From positions 50,425,498 through 50,489,497 of the forward strand of contig NC_088791.1 in NCBI RefSeq assembly GCF_011386835.1: a stretch of DNA of 64,000 nucleotides. The letters are read 5' to 3'. This document shows, piece by piece, positions 34,709-46,565 of this stretch. How positions within the stretch are numbered: the stretch's first letter is position 1; the number at the start of each line of letters is the position of its first letter. Made by a program: the position numbers and the translations under genes. The notes beneath the pieces are model-generated. The model did no database searches, was not told where the DNA came from, and saw only the letters and a program-made list of their open reading frames with translations. Source of the DNA: Chrysemys picta bellii (lineage: Eukaryota > Chordata > Testudines > Emydidae).

Positions 34709-36390
34709 ACCTGAAAATAAGTTAATATTAATCAATAGTTTCAACAGATTGATGTGGTTGTGTTTAGAATAATGCCTCACTGCTCTGATGGCATTCTTTC
34801 CCTTGGTGATGGTTCTTCTAGAATGATTGACTAGAAACAAGACAACATGATCCACTGAATTAGGACTCCAGAAATGTAGGTTCTATTCCCTGCATGTCAC
34901 ATTGACTTTCTGTGTGACTTTTCCCTCCCATCCTTTGTCTGTCTTGTCAATTCAGACGTATCTCTTTGGGGCAGGAAATGTTAGCACAATGCCTAGAATA
35001 CTGGACTGCTAGGCACTACTGCAATACAAATAATAATGAATAGGAGAAGGCAGTGCTCATGGCTTGGGAAGTGTGATGGTCAAACGTCACAAAGTTCAGT
35101 TGAATGCAGTGAGTTCAATGTGGTTCATATTTAGTTATATGAGTTTCACAATAACATTAATTGACTGTAGCCATAACATCACCTATGCATGGAGTGTATG
35201 TGTACTTCAAAGTGTTGTAACAACAATCAAAGGAATGTTAGATAAAAAAATAGGTGTAGTCTGAAGCCAGTTTGTCATCTGGGCTTATGCCCTCTGAAGC
35301 ATGAGGGTATTTAACCCTTACATATATGTATTTATCCTCTCTAATGTAGAAGTGGATGGTTTTGTTATCCACATAACAAACTTTTTTTGAGTCCTACTAA
35401 ACTTTTGGCCTCAACTGATATTGTGACAATGAGTTCCTTAAGTTAATCAAGCAATTCCTTTTATCAGTTTCAAGTTTGTTTCAGGCTGAAGTAACAACTA
35501 AATATTAGCATCAGCTTATAAAAGATGTCAGGCTTGTGTCTCACTGCCATCATCTGGGAAGATGATTAAGTACTGATCTGGGGACACTATTTGCCCTGTT
35601 TGCTCCCTGCAATGATTTTGATTATTTATCGTTTGCCATATGTCACTTCATTGTCAAAAAATGGAGACAAGGTCTCTGTCACCAAAACTTGACATCTAAA
35701 TAGAGAGACATATAAACAAGGAATGGGACAAAAAGTGTGTGTGGGGGAGAGGGGTGATTGAGCAATGAGGTTAAACAAACAGCTTTTTCATCCCCGTCAT
35801 TCTTAATGACTGGTCTATTAAACTTCTATGAAAGCAAGTCTAGGGTTAGAGGCCTATCAGTATTTCCCTCATAGAATCATGATGCATTAAACTTTCAAAT
35901 ATTTTACTGTATATTGCAAGCAGACCACACAATTGAAAATATGACCATTTTAAGGTTGTGTAACAGTCCAGATTGTCTGATGTCAGATGAATTGGGGCAC
36001 AAGCCAGTCCGAGTGGGGTCAGAGGGAGCTGTGAAACACAGTGTTGAAAAAACAAGAATTCAGAAAAACATCTACAAGACAAGCATTTTTTGTCTGCAAA
36101 TCCAGATTGGTTCTTGCCACTCTAACAAATGAGCTTCCTATGCTACGTGAGAAAAATATAATCAAAACAAATTATTAAATAAATGAAAGTTAGGAGCCTG
36201 AGTGACTTTGTAGATCTGGGCCTTCATTCTCAAAGAAAACATGTATCTACTCACCAAGCAATTCCCCCCCCCCCCAACCCCCATAAAAAAATAAATCCCT
36301 TATTGGGGCTGTTCCAGTCTCTCTCCTTTAATATGGCTTAGATAACCTAATGGCCATTTGCTAGATGAAGATAATTAGCCTTCAATGACC
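34709..36390. other. Mostly unassigned; MIR/L3-like fragment near the left
   Basis: From about 34860 to 35040, GTAGGTTCTATTCCCTGC, then TCTCTTTGGGGCAGGAAATG and CTGCAATACAAATAATAATG, reads like a MIR core followed by an ancient LINE/SINE tail. It is antisense to the repeat at 52905. A 13-base C run lies at about 36266-36278. There is no gene. Confidence 0.45.
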
Positions 36391-36394
36391 AGCT

Positions 36395-37229
36395 GAAAAG
36401 GGGTGGCACTCACCTCAAGAGAGCACCCCCCTAACTGGGTGCATGTGCCTGCACTCTCTTAATCTGCAGTGACCTCTATCAGTGGTTTCTCAGGTGGGTT
36501 TCAGTGACTCAGCCCTCCAGCCAAGTCACATACACAGTCTGTATGTGAAACCAAACAAACCCCTTCCGGGGTTTACAGTCCAATGGGGGCCTAGCTCAGT
36601 ACCCCTCCTTTGGCAACATTGATTTGGTAGCTCTCCCCAGCTCAGTCTTTAAAAGTCCTGGCCCTGGTATGGGGTAGTACCCCCCCAGGGCTTCCTTCCT
36701 ATAGACAATGTCTTCCTGAAGCCCTCCCTGGGCTCAGCTCTTAATCAGTCCTGCAATCCATTCTGGGCTGGCCTTCAAATAGTCCTTTGACACTGGTATG
36801 GGGCCGTGCCCCCCAGTGCTTCCTCCTTGGAGACTCTTCACCCTCTCTGGGCCTTTCTAACCCCAGCTGTTCTTCTATCTTCAGTCCCAGCAACCAGCCA
36901 GGAGCTCCCTCTTGCTCCCCCGGTCCCTGCCAGCAACTGATCTGTCCATAGTCCTGCTGCTCCTTCAGCCAGTCAGCCAGCCAGCCAGGAATGCAGTCCT
37001 CACTCCTCCAGCTCCAGGCAGCACCTGCCTGACTCTGGCTCTGCAGCCCCTTTTATATGGCACTCCTGGACCCTGATTGGCTGATCCCTGCAGACCTTCT
37101 CATTGTCTTCTTCCCCCACAGCCACTCTAGGCAGCCTGGAGGACTTCTCTTCTGCTCCTTTCTGGGCTGGGGTGTGGTAGGATCCTGAGGCCTCCAGCAG
37201 GGGGCCTCTGGGCCTAGTCCACCATAACA
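36395..37229 (-). mobile_element. LTR-like element, antisense (family C, copy 1)
   Basis: On the minus strand it begins TGTTATGGTGGACTAGG and carries a CCAAT box (37076-37080) and a TATA box ATATAAAA (37051-37058) at normal promoter spacing. The left part is C/T-rich on +, with repeated TATGGGG-CCCCC-AGTGCTTCCT phrases (36665-36700 and 36795-36830). It shares several phrases with 40650-41245 in the same orientation. No coding region is seen. Confidence 0.6.
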
Positions 37230-39047
37230 CCATCAGTTTCATTTTCACCTGTACTACTTGCAAATCCCTGGAAATTCTATTTGTCAAATTAGAGTTTTCT
37301 GAATGATTCCCCACAGACAGAGCTCTTTCATTGTGGAATAAAGCCTTTGCTCATCAGTTTCTCTGTTTATTTCATGGATGGTACTAGAAACCCATTTCAA
37401 AATGGCAACACTTTTATTATACGTCCATAGAATGCTATCGTAAATATATTACATTATCTGCAGCCACTGGTTCCTCCTATGTAATAAATATTGGGATCAT
37501 GGATTTTATGGTGCTTATGTGCTGCCTTTTTAAAATCAGGTTTGTTGGTTTGTTTGTTTGTTTGTTTCCGAGGTGCTTTAATTGACACTACAAAGCTCCA
37601 TTTAAAACCAGAATTTTCCTGCATCAGGACTACTTTTAGTTCAGGGCCTTTTGGTTCTAGTTGAGAGCAGGCCATGAAAGGCAGTACAATTCTGTTGCTA
37701 CAGCAGCATAGCTGTGGTTATAACTTCATTTACATATTAATGCTGGAACTGCCTAGACTCCTTTTTAGGGTCACTCTAAAATGTACACGTGTGAACAATG
37801 TGACCTAGCCACTGCAAAGATTGGGCTCCATTACTCTAGAATGGCAAAAACTGAGGAAATCAGACTGGAAGTCTTGAATGAAAAGCCACTCTCACACAAA
37901 TTACAATATTGTCTGCTTAAGTTTCCAGACAACGGAAAAAGAATTGTGCAAGTCCTGTTTCCATTACAGCAAAAACTAGGAAAGTCCTGTTTCCATTACA
38001 GCAAAAACTAGAAAAGCCAGAGGCACAGAGGGGAAAATATAAATTGTTAATAGTAAAAGCATGTATTTCCCCTCCTCCCCCTCTCCTTTCACTTAGAAAT
38101 GGCTGAACAGGCCATCTCTGTGAAGAGGAAAACATGGAAAAATTCACTCCAAAGGGAGATCCTCTCTTTGACCCCTCTAAATACAAAATTAGGAACATGT
38201 GAACACAAAGGATTATATAATGGAAACTGTTTTGTAACCTTAACTACCATAGCTGATGCTATCAGGTCTCTGCTTTAGTTGTCTCCTTTTTTGTTTAAAT
38301 TAATGGGGAGACTGTGGGAAATACAGGGTTGGATGAGTAGGGGTTGGTTTAAAGTCATTCTTGATTTCACTGCCAGCTCCACCTATAATTAATCTAATGA
38401 CACAAACAGGATCCCTGGAGGAATTTTGAAACAATTGCAATATCTTAATTAACACCTGTCTTTGAGAGACGGCATCATCGTTCTGAATTCTCCACAGTAC
38501 CAGATTCTTTCCTATTGGGAGTGTAAGTGGGAGTTTATTGTCCTGTAAGCCGCTTTCGGAGGAAAAGAAGCAGAGAAATAATTATCATAGCCTCAAGGAG
38601 TGGGAGACTGACTAGTCTGGCTTCACAATGTTGCGTTTTAGATGACAAGAAGATATTTAGAATCTGTGTTGTCCCTTGCATATTGTATTTTTCTGTTCAT
38701 TGGTGACAGATTGGCCCGATGGGCATTAACCATTATAATGAAAAGTGAGAATATTCACCCTCACTATGTCACAGGTGTTCCATGAACAGAGGATTTCTTT
38801 TGCAGCTTTCTAGCTTTCCATGTTCAATGAATGTCACAGAGAACAATATTTATATTTCTTTCTTGTCATGTAAGAGATAATGTGGCTTCATAGGAAGTAA
38901 ACAAATGCTTTGCAGATAGTGGAGGGCACTGAAGTAGGTCCTTTTGAACTGATTTTGTGTGAATGCTTGAAAATACTCACTGAGAAAGCAGTGTTTTGGA
39001 TTCAGGGATGGGGAGGCGGGAGTAATTTATGAAGTTAGAGGAGGAGT
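37230..39047. other. Unassigned stretch with a local tandem duplication
   Basis: A GTTT microsatellite lies at about 37541-37568. A unit of about 33 bp (AAGTCCTGTTTCCATTACAG plus CAAAAACTAGGA) is repeated head to tail at about 37950-38015. There is no gene. Confidence 0.5.
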
Positions 39048-39054
39048 GATCAGG

Positions 39055-39772
39055 TAGGGTTACCATATTTTGTGCCTCCAAATGGAGGACACTCCCCGGG
39101 GCCCTGGCCCCGCCCCCAGCCCCGCCCCAACTCCGCCCCCTCCCAAAGTCTCCGCCCCCTCCCCTGCTTCCCGCGAACATTTAATTCGCGGGAAGCCTGA
39201 AGCAAGTAAGGGGGCGGGGGGGAGGAGGCGCGGCCCAGGCTGGCCCCCCGGCGGCTCCAGCCTGGGTTGGCTCAGGCCCTGGGGTGCCGGCCCCGACCGA
39301 CCACCCCCCGCGGGCCCGGCGCACCCCCCGGCTCGCAGCCCCGCGGGTCCGGCGCACCCCCCGGCTCCCAGCCCCGCGGGCCCGGCTCCCAGCCCCGCGG
39401 GCCCGGCTCCCCGACCCCGGCCCGGCTCCCGGCCCCGCGGGCCCGGCTCCCCGACCCCAGCCCGGCTTCCCGGCCCCGCGGGCCCGGCTCCCCGACCCCA
39501 GCCCGGCTCCCGGCCCCGTGGGCCCGGCGCACCGACCCCGGCCCGGCTCCCGGCCCCGCAGGCCCGGACCGGCTCCCCGGCCCGGCTCCCGGACCCCGGC
39601 CCCGCGCCCAGCCCGGCCCGGCACCATGCCCCCGGCCCCGGACAAAGAGGCCCCGGCCGAGCCTCCCGATTTTCCCGGACATGCCCGGCTTTTGGGGATT
39701 TCCCCCCGGACGGGGATTTGAGCCCCCAAAAGCCGGACATGTCCGGGAAAATCCGGACATATGGTAACCCTA
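39055..39772. mobile_element. Very GC-rich TIR element with internal tandem repeats
   Basis: The ends TAGGGTTACCATA and TATGGTAACCCTA are exact complements. GATCAGG flanks both sides (39048-39054 and 39773-39779), a 7-bp duplication or an 8-bp one with a mismatch, fitting hAT. The body is extremely rich in G and C. Positions about 39300-39620 are a degenerate array built on CCCGGCTCCC-GACCCC-GCCCCGCGGGC. All six frames are open for long stretches because stops are rare in such sequence; the P/A/R/G-rich translations are not proteins I recognise. Confidence 0.75.
39300..39620. repeat. GC-rich degenerate minisatellite
   Basis: Units of roughly 20-50 bp with the core GGCCCGGCTCCC and CCCCGCGGGCCC recur about a dozen times. 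The G tracts on the minus strand make G-quadruplex structure plausible. It lies inside the element at 39055-39772. Confidence 0.7.
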
Positions 39773-39779
39773 GATCAGG

Positions 39780-40640
39780 AACAGTTGGGAAAAAATATTT
39801 CCTGGAGACCTTTCTGCAAGGTAGAATACACTAAAGAAGTCATTAGCATTGATGTGTGGATTATGTAGGCTGAAAAGAGACTCTTCGTCTTCCATAAATA
39901 GGGGAGACACAAAAGTAGTGGGTGAACTCTAGGCACTAAATCTTTATTTCATCATTCCAATAACAATTATGTGTAGGTGTAAAATTGACACTTTTGTGTT
40001 GCTTTTCTGTTTTAGCCTTTTTTTTTTTTTTTGGTCAAATTGTAGTAGCTAGTTAAAGCAGTTAAGTAGAATCCAGTTGTTCACTTTAAAATAATAATAA
40101 TAATAAAAGAGAGAGATGCTATATGTAAAAAAGCAAGATTCAGGATATTTTTAATATTTCCAAAAGTTAGTCCCAAACTTCATCCAAAAATCAGATTACC
40201 AAAATGGTTATGGAAAATAACCAGACAGGATGGGAAATACCAGTGTAGAGTAGGAAAGGAAAGAGGAAAAGGGAAGGATTACTAATTGCTACCGACAACT
40301 CCAAGACCTTGGGGTCCATCCTGCTCCAATGAGTGTTATCGGCTTCCTCCCAATGAGTAATAATGACCTCTTAGATATATCTAGTATCAGGAAATGCCTT
40401 TTCAATCAGCATTGTAGGGTTTACCTGTTAAATGGAAATGAGAAGGATTGCAAAACAGAGAGATGCTGAAAGACAGTGGGCATAACCTTTGCAACACTAA
40501 GGGATTGAGCCATGATCCCAAAGGCCATGCCTAATTTGGATATAGACATTTATGGGAGATGATAAATCCAGACACATATTTGTAATCTGTGGTAGTAATA
40601 GGGTCAAACAGCATAGATCCTGAATTTGGATCTAAACTTC
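39780..40640. other. Unassigned AT-rich stretch
   Basis: A poly-T run lies at about 40018-40033 and an ATA trinucleotide microsatellite at about 40090-40106. No gene is seen. Confidence 0.5.
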
Positions 40641-40649
40641 ATCAAATTG

Positions 40650-41245
40650 GAAGTACATACATCATGGGTTGCACTCAGCTCTTGAGCATCCCCTTGCCAT
40701 CCAGGCATGGTTCATTCTCTCCAGCTCCCAGCAGCCCCTGCAGTCTGTCAGCCTACCTCTGCAGGTCTTCTGTCACTCAGCCCTCCAGCCAGGCCACACA
40801 GTCTAAAACCCCTTCTGGGGTATAACAAACTCAAATAGAAGCAGTTCTTGCCTTTCAGGGCCAATGCTAAACAAGACAGTTTCTTGCCCTTCTTGGCTAA
40901 GTTCCCTCTCTGGACATGAAAAAACAAGGTTCCTTCTGAATTCCTGCCACTGATTGTGCCCAGAAATGGGCCTTGGCCCCCTTGGTTTCTTTGACTGTAG
41001 TCTACAGAACATCCCTCCTCACACCTCTGTCTACAGCAGTTCTGGACAGCAGACAGCTCCTTTTATTTCAGCTTGCTGGGTCTTGATTGGTTGTTGCTGG
41101 TCCCCAGCCCTTCTGGCTGCTTGAGGACCAGTTCTCACTGGTTCACAAAAGGGCTGCTCTTTTCTCCACAAATAGCTGTTTTCTGAGGCAGGGTGCAGCA
41201 CAGCCTCCAGCAGGAGACCAAAAAGTCCTGATACACCCCATCACA
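40650..41245 (-). mobile_element. LTR-like element, antisense (family C, copy 2)
   Basis: On the minus strand it starts TGTGATGGGGTGTATCAGG, has CCAAT at about 41086-41090 and an A/T-rich TATA-like AATAAAAGG at about 41059-41067. It shares TCACTCAGCCCTCCAGCCA, CACACAGTCT, ACCCCTTC-GGGGT and CAGCCTCCAGCAGG-type phrases with 36395-37229, and the order of the promoter boxes is the same. It looks like a related but diverged LTR inserted separately. No coding region is seen. Confidence 0.55.
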
Positions 41246-41300
41246 ATGTGACATCCAGGACTGTAGTCTGGGCCCTTCTCTAACTTATTAAGCACTATAA

Positions 41301-41585
41301 GGCTACATCTACACTACAGGAGGGAGTTGATTTAAGATACGCAAATTCAGCTACGTGAATAGCGTAGCTGAATTCAACGTATCGCAGCCGACTTACCCCG
41401 CTGTGAGGACGGTGGCAAAATCGACCTCTGCGGCTTCCTGTCGACGGCGCTTACTCCCACCTCCGCTGGTGGAGTAAGAGCGTCGATTCGGGGATCGATT
41501 GTCGCGTCCCGACGGGACGCGATAAATCGATCCCCGAGAGGTCGATTTCTACCCGCCGATTCAGGCGGGTAGTGTAGACCGAGCC
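41301..41585. mobile_element. PIF/Harbinger-type MITE rich in TCGA motifs
   Basis: The ends GGCTACATCTACACTACA and the complement of GGCTCGGTCTACACTAC form the inverted repeat. TAA flanks both sides (41298-41300 and 41586-41588). The inside has TCGAC or TCGAT repeated many times, as in the subterminal parts of the element at 4262-9074, and a near-perfect hairpin at about 41490-41536 (GGGGATCGATTGTCGCGTCC and its complement). It encodes nothing. Confidence 0.85.
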
Positions 41586-42606
41586 TAAGAGTACACAATG
41601 CTTTATAAAACACATGGGAAAACAAAATCAACTTGAAGGGTTGCCAGGGACAGAAGGTCATTGGGAAGACCAACACTATCCCTGAAACCCACTTGTCAGC
41701 TTTATTATTATGAGAGCTATGCATTGGGAGATGGAGGTAAGGCTCTGTCAAAGATAGGTTTTGTAACTATTGCCTGCACTCCAGCCTTCCATCCACAGTA
41801 AAGCAAAATAAAAATCAAAACCACAAAACTACCCCTCACTGTCCTGAGATGAGAAGGGAGACAGAATCATGCTTCACTTGCTTATTTTCAACTATGAGGC
41901 TTGCAGCAAACTTTTATACCTGGCCACTAGACTGTACAGAGAACATCAGTCTGGCCACCTAAGTGGCAACCATGGAAAGGTAGGTTGGTAGTGGGAGGAC
42001 TATTTCCATCATTGGGGCTATTTTGCCCACACTTCTATTCAACCACAGTGTATATGCACATAAAAGTCAGATATTCTAAACCAATTACTATGAGTAAAAT
42101 TTTTAATTATGTTGACCCATAAGGGCCTCATCTTATAGCCACTAAAATCAGGAGTAAATTTTTCCCTGAGTTCATTAGTGCAGGATCAATGCTTACCTTA
42201 TATAGTCATTTATTTCTGACAATGACCTATTTATTTATATAATTTTAATGAAAGCTCAAATTGTGCAAAGACTGAAAGGACAAAATCAGGCCAGTGAACC
42301 ACCTCAGCAGGTCATGGGTTGTGCACCAGACTTATAAAAATTAGTTTAAAGGAGAGGTTGAACAATGACGAAAGTTAACAAATAAAGCATATGATAGCAA
42401 AACTGCAGAGAATATACTAAGGCCTTAGGGTATTTTATCATAATGAAGACATACATAGGAACACAAAACTCCATAAAGGAGAAGATAATTCTTAAGAGAA
42501 ATTTACTTAGGTCAGGGACTCAGTAAGTCTACTCTTACTTCTGAAATAATCCATAAAATTCTTCATCTATGGGGATAACTGCAGACTGTAAAAAACAAAG
42601 GGATAA

Positions 42607-42680
42607 ATCCTCAGCTAGTGTGAATTTGTCATAGCTCTATTGACTTCAGTAGAGCTAGGACAATTTGACCAGCTGAGGAT
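42607..42680. repeat. Palindromic interspersed module
   Basis: ATCCTCAGCTAGTGTGAATT, then AGCTCTATTGACTTCAGTAG, is followed by its inverted match ending in ACCAGCTGAGGAT. The hairpin arms are about 35 bp with few mismatches. A half copy occurs at about 21976-22035. Confidence 0.75.
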
Positions 42681-45485
42681 CTCCCCCAAAGTAATTTGTT
42701 CAAGTTGTTCCTTCAAAAGTGGGCATATCACGGGAGATATAAGCAATTGTATTAGTTCATGGGAATACTGCAACACGTGCCTTTAGATTTTGTGAAGCAT
42801 GGTCAGATAGACATAATCTACTTTCTGATGGTAATGACATTGGCAATGAACTAGGAGAAGAATCCAGCCAGTATGAGAGCACTAAAAGAAAATCACTTTG
42901 GAAACTCTTTGATACATACACAAATAAGAAATGAATGGCACAAGTACACTTAAAACTTTTAAACTGATTTCTAATTTGACTGTAATTTAAAAACAATCCT
43001 ATCTCACACTAACATATATTGAAGGATAAAATTGCACTCCTTAATTTCTAATTTAGAAAGTAGCCTTGTGTCAAAGCAACTTCATTCACTGCCAAATCTT
43101 GCTAACATTTGTTCTAAAGTCTTTTAAGATTCCCTTAAAGATTGATTGCTATAATGTTGTGATAGATGTCTCCTGATTTTTTTTTGTAATGTGTGTGAAA
43201 GAGAGAGAATAGCACAATTTATTTATTTATACAGTCAGCAATGTGCATAAGTATTTGAAAGCTATTATTTATAATATTATTGTCTTAAATTATAACAGTG
43301 TTTCATGGAAGAATGGTTAAACAAAGTCAATTTTGTTATAACATTTGCATTCTTTTGTGTGTCTGAGCGATGAAAAAGGGAGGTTTGTGGTGGTGGTTGT
43401 TTTTTAAAATAAGCTAGAGCCATCTGTCATTTTTGGTGGTATGGATGTACTGCAGTTTACAGAGGCAGGGATAGAGAGTTTATTTATAAACAGATTGCTC
43501 CTTAGTTATTCTTAGAGGAAGCATATGTGCTCACAGAAACGCCAGAAAATCATTTACAGTGAACTTGGTGGCAGCAACAGTATTGACACTGCTAATTGAG
43601 TCAATGTGTGCATTTTAGTCAAAGACAAAGAGGGTGCAAAATTCATTTTAGCATGTATTGCAATCCTGTCCAAATTATCATGGGGTTTAGGTACTAAAAA
43701 CCAAAGAGGAGGAAAAAAAGATGTTAGGCACTTCTAAATGCATCCTTTGGAAAGGGTATAATCAGAGAATTTATAAGTAAGAAAAATAACTCCTCAAGCT
43801 TACATTTCAGTGCAAAACTATTTACATTTCAATAATAGATGTTATTGTCAAAAGATAGAATCATCCTTAAAATGCAAAATATGGGGCTCAATTCTGCTCC
43901 TATTAAAGTCACTGGGACAACTCATTTTGACAACCATGGATCCAAGCTGTAGAACTATTCCAACATATTTTCTCATAAACTGCTTTTATGGCATCTTCAT
44001 TTAATGCATAGCTGTGCAAAATATTTAACTTGCAAGTGCAAACATTTGAAATTTGTTCTTTTTCAGCTTTGTGGAGTTTCTCCAAAATATGTTTCCTGTT
44101 AAATTTTTAGCATCGGCAAAATATTAGTTGAAGTTGGTTACATTTTTGTGCTCTGTTAGGACATCAATGAAAAATTCAGTACAGTTTTTCATGGGATATT
44201 TGAGTGTCAAGACAGTTTGATGGTTGGGTTTAGTCATATGGCACTTTTCAGGTTCCCTAATTGGCTGATTCGACCCCAAGTTCTCAGAACAGTTGGTAGA
44301 GGCCTATAAGACTTGCTTTTTCATGCCTGCATGGGATGGAGATGATATGCCCCTCAAATATACATGTGGGGGAATAAGTGCTGGATAAGACTATCAAGCT
44401 ACCAGTCCTCCCCACATACAGAAACCCACCCTAGGTAAGAGGGTTTATGGTTTATGAATCAGCCCTAAAGGGAGTTAGAGCAGCTGTGCACTAGCTCTAA
44501 CTCACACCAGTGGAGAACTAGCTTAGCAGAGCTTTGGTCCACTCTGGCCCTATCCCTCCTTATGCACTTGGTGCTGGTGGGGAGATTGGCACAGGAGTTG
44601 CCTCCATCAGCCATATGTGAGGGATATTCAATGACCATTTCTGGCCAGAATCCATCCACTTTGCACTGTCTGAGCAATGCAAAGTCCATAGAGTAGACAG
44701 GACATAATCAAGCTCTTTTCTGATTTATTTTCAAGTTTACTTGCAATGAGAGGTAACATGGAGAATTTCCGGAGGGGTTGGGGCTTTTTGGGGAGATTTT
44801 GAAGAAGGGCTTGTAAATGAGCTTATAATGGGAAACTAACTTCAATCTGGCTAGCACAACTCCATAATATTACACATATGGCCTATAATTGAATGTTATT
44901 TATTCTCTGAAACATGTGTGGTATCCTGCTGTAGAGATGGGCTTATTTGCTGCTGCTGCTTCTGCTCGATATTATTTTATTATACTTTAATTTGCTAGCC
45001 TTCAGTCTTGTGATTAACTGTGTGCAGTGCCCAATCTGCATGCGTCATATTCAGTAATGCTTAGGCTACACATTAAAAACAGTGGGAAAGAATCCAGGTG
45101 GATTTTATAGACTTCCAGATTGAGAGTTCAAATAATCACTGAAATGTTCAGATGCTTATGTGATCATTTTGCGCTTTGACCATCTTTGACCATCTACAGA
45201 AAGTCAATTTGTCTTGAATGCTACTGATTATGGATTTGGATAAAATAGGTATACTGATCTAGCAGTGAAATATTGCAAGCTCTTTATGCAGGCATCACGC
45301 CTGCCTTGGTGTTTCTTCAGCATCTAGCACACAGGTTTCTTCTTAACATTGGCACAGCGAATGTTTCAGCATCCAGCCCAATTCAGGTTGGGTCATCTGG
45401 GAGCCATTGTAATATAAGTGATAAATAATAATAAAAGCTTTAGTAATACCCTCTAGAACTCCAGAGCTTTCATATTGCTAACCAT

Positions 45486-45562
45486 AAAGGACTTGATTCA
45501 AAACCCACTAAAGTCGATGGAAAGGCGCCCATTGATTTCAATGGGCATTGGATCAAGCCTTT
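45486..45562. repeat. Palindromic interspersed module, second type
   Basis: AAAGGACTTGATTCAAAACC is answered by TTGGATCAAGCCTTT. The centre has ACTAAAGTCGATGG and CCATTGATTTCAATGGG. It shares the ATTGA-TTCA-TGGG core with the module at 42607-42680. Confidence 0.65.
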
Positions 45563-46565
45563 ATAAAAAAGGGAGTCTGGTCTATCTTTACTTGCTATAA
45601 TGATATTTGTGAAGTACTTAGCTTTGAAGTAGCTAGGTATTTCCATAAAATATGAAGTAGCCAAGTCAAATAATGTTGCATCAATCATTTCATTTTCACC
45701 CAATCTATGGCCAGCTAGCTTCAAATCTCTCCATTTGTTGATAATGCTACGGGCAACAGTAGGAACATTTTTCACACACCACTGTACGGTATTGAATCTT
45801 TTGCAAGTATTGAAAAACGTGTGTTCTGTTCTATTCAGATTATTATATCATGCCCATCACCATGGAGCATTAAGCAATATGACTAACGTATGTTTCCTAC
45901 GGATCAGAGCAACAGGGCAATTCACTTGTGTATGAATATCAAAGAAGGGTTGAGTGTGTCAATATGTATCCAGGCCAATTCACTTGTGCTGACAGAAATC
46001 AAGAGAGATGTTGATAATATTGTTTTTGTCTGTCTGCATCCTGTACTTAATTCGTCTTAGACTGAAGTGGGTGTTAGGGTTTAGATGTGAATTTACTTGA
46101 TGTGTAAAACTGCATGAAAACTAATGAAGAATTGTTTCTGGTTATCACATTCTGTTTACATTATATTTACCCATTGAAGATTGGAGCCTTGGAAATGTAA
46201 ATGAAGAAGATGGTTGACTTCTAGGCATGGATATTTGCGTTCAACAGTGGAAGATCCACAAACTTTGTCTGCATTTAGTCAACAAAGGGGAAGTCCCTGC
46301 TGTGCTGATAACACTCACCAGACAGTTTTCAACTATAGAAAGGAACCCTGGGAGTGATTCTGCATCTCTGATCTATTTGGATGCTGTCAGGGGGCATTCA
46401 AGATACAAGACAAAGGTCCCCAAAGCCATTTTGGGCAACCCTGACTGAGAGACCTCTAGGAAAATAGCTGATCCCACATCACTGCTATCATTTGGACTTA
46501 CAAACTCTGACTCACCTGTTATATATTTTACCTGCTTTAACCTCTCAATAACTCTCTTTATTAGC

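Larger units (their letters stand above)
41589..46551. other. Unassigned stretch with two palindromic repeat modules
   Basis: I see no gene. Palindromic modules lie at 42607-42680 and 45486-45562 (separate entries). A TTTA-rich tract lies at about 43215-43230. Short open frames have no recognisable motif. Confidence 0.45.

Noticed and set aside
34466..34855. 129-codon minus-strand frame as a gene
   Set aside because: It overlaps the right part of an LTR-like repeat on the other strand and has no known motif.
37781..38198. Open frames near 37.8-38.2 kb as a small gene
   Set aside because: They cross a recent tandem duplication and lack motifs or plausible splice sites.
39060..39834. Long overlapping open frames (up to about 254 codons) on both strands rich in Pro, Ala, Arg and Gly
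   Set aside because: They arise because stops are rare in a GC-rich tandem array inside a TIR element. All frames are open together and no domain is recognisable.
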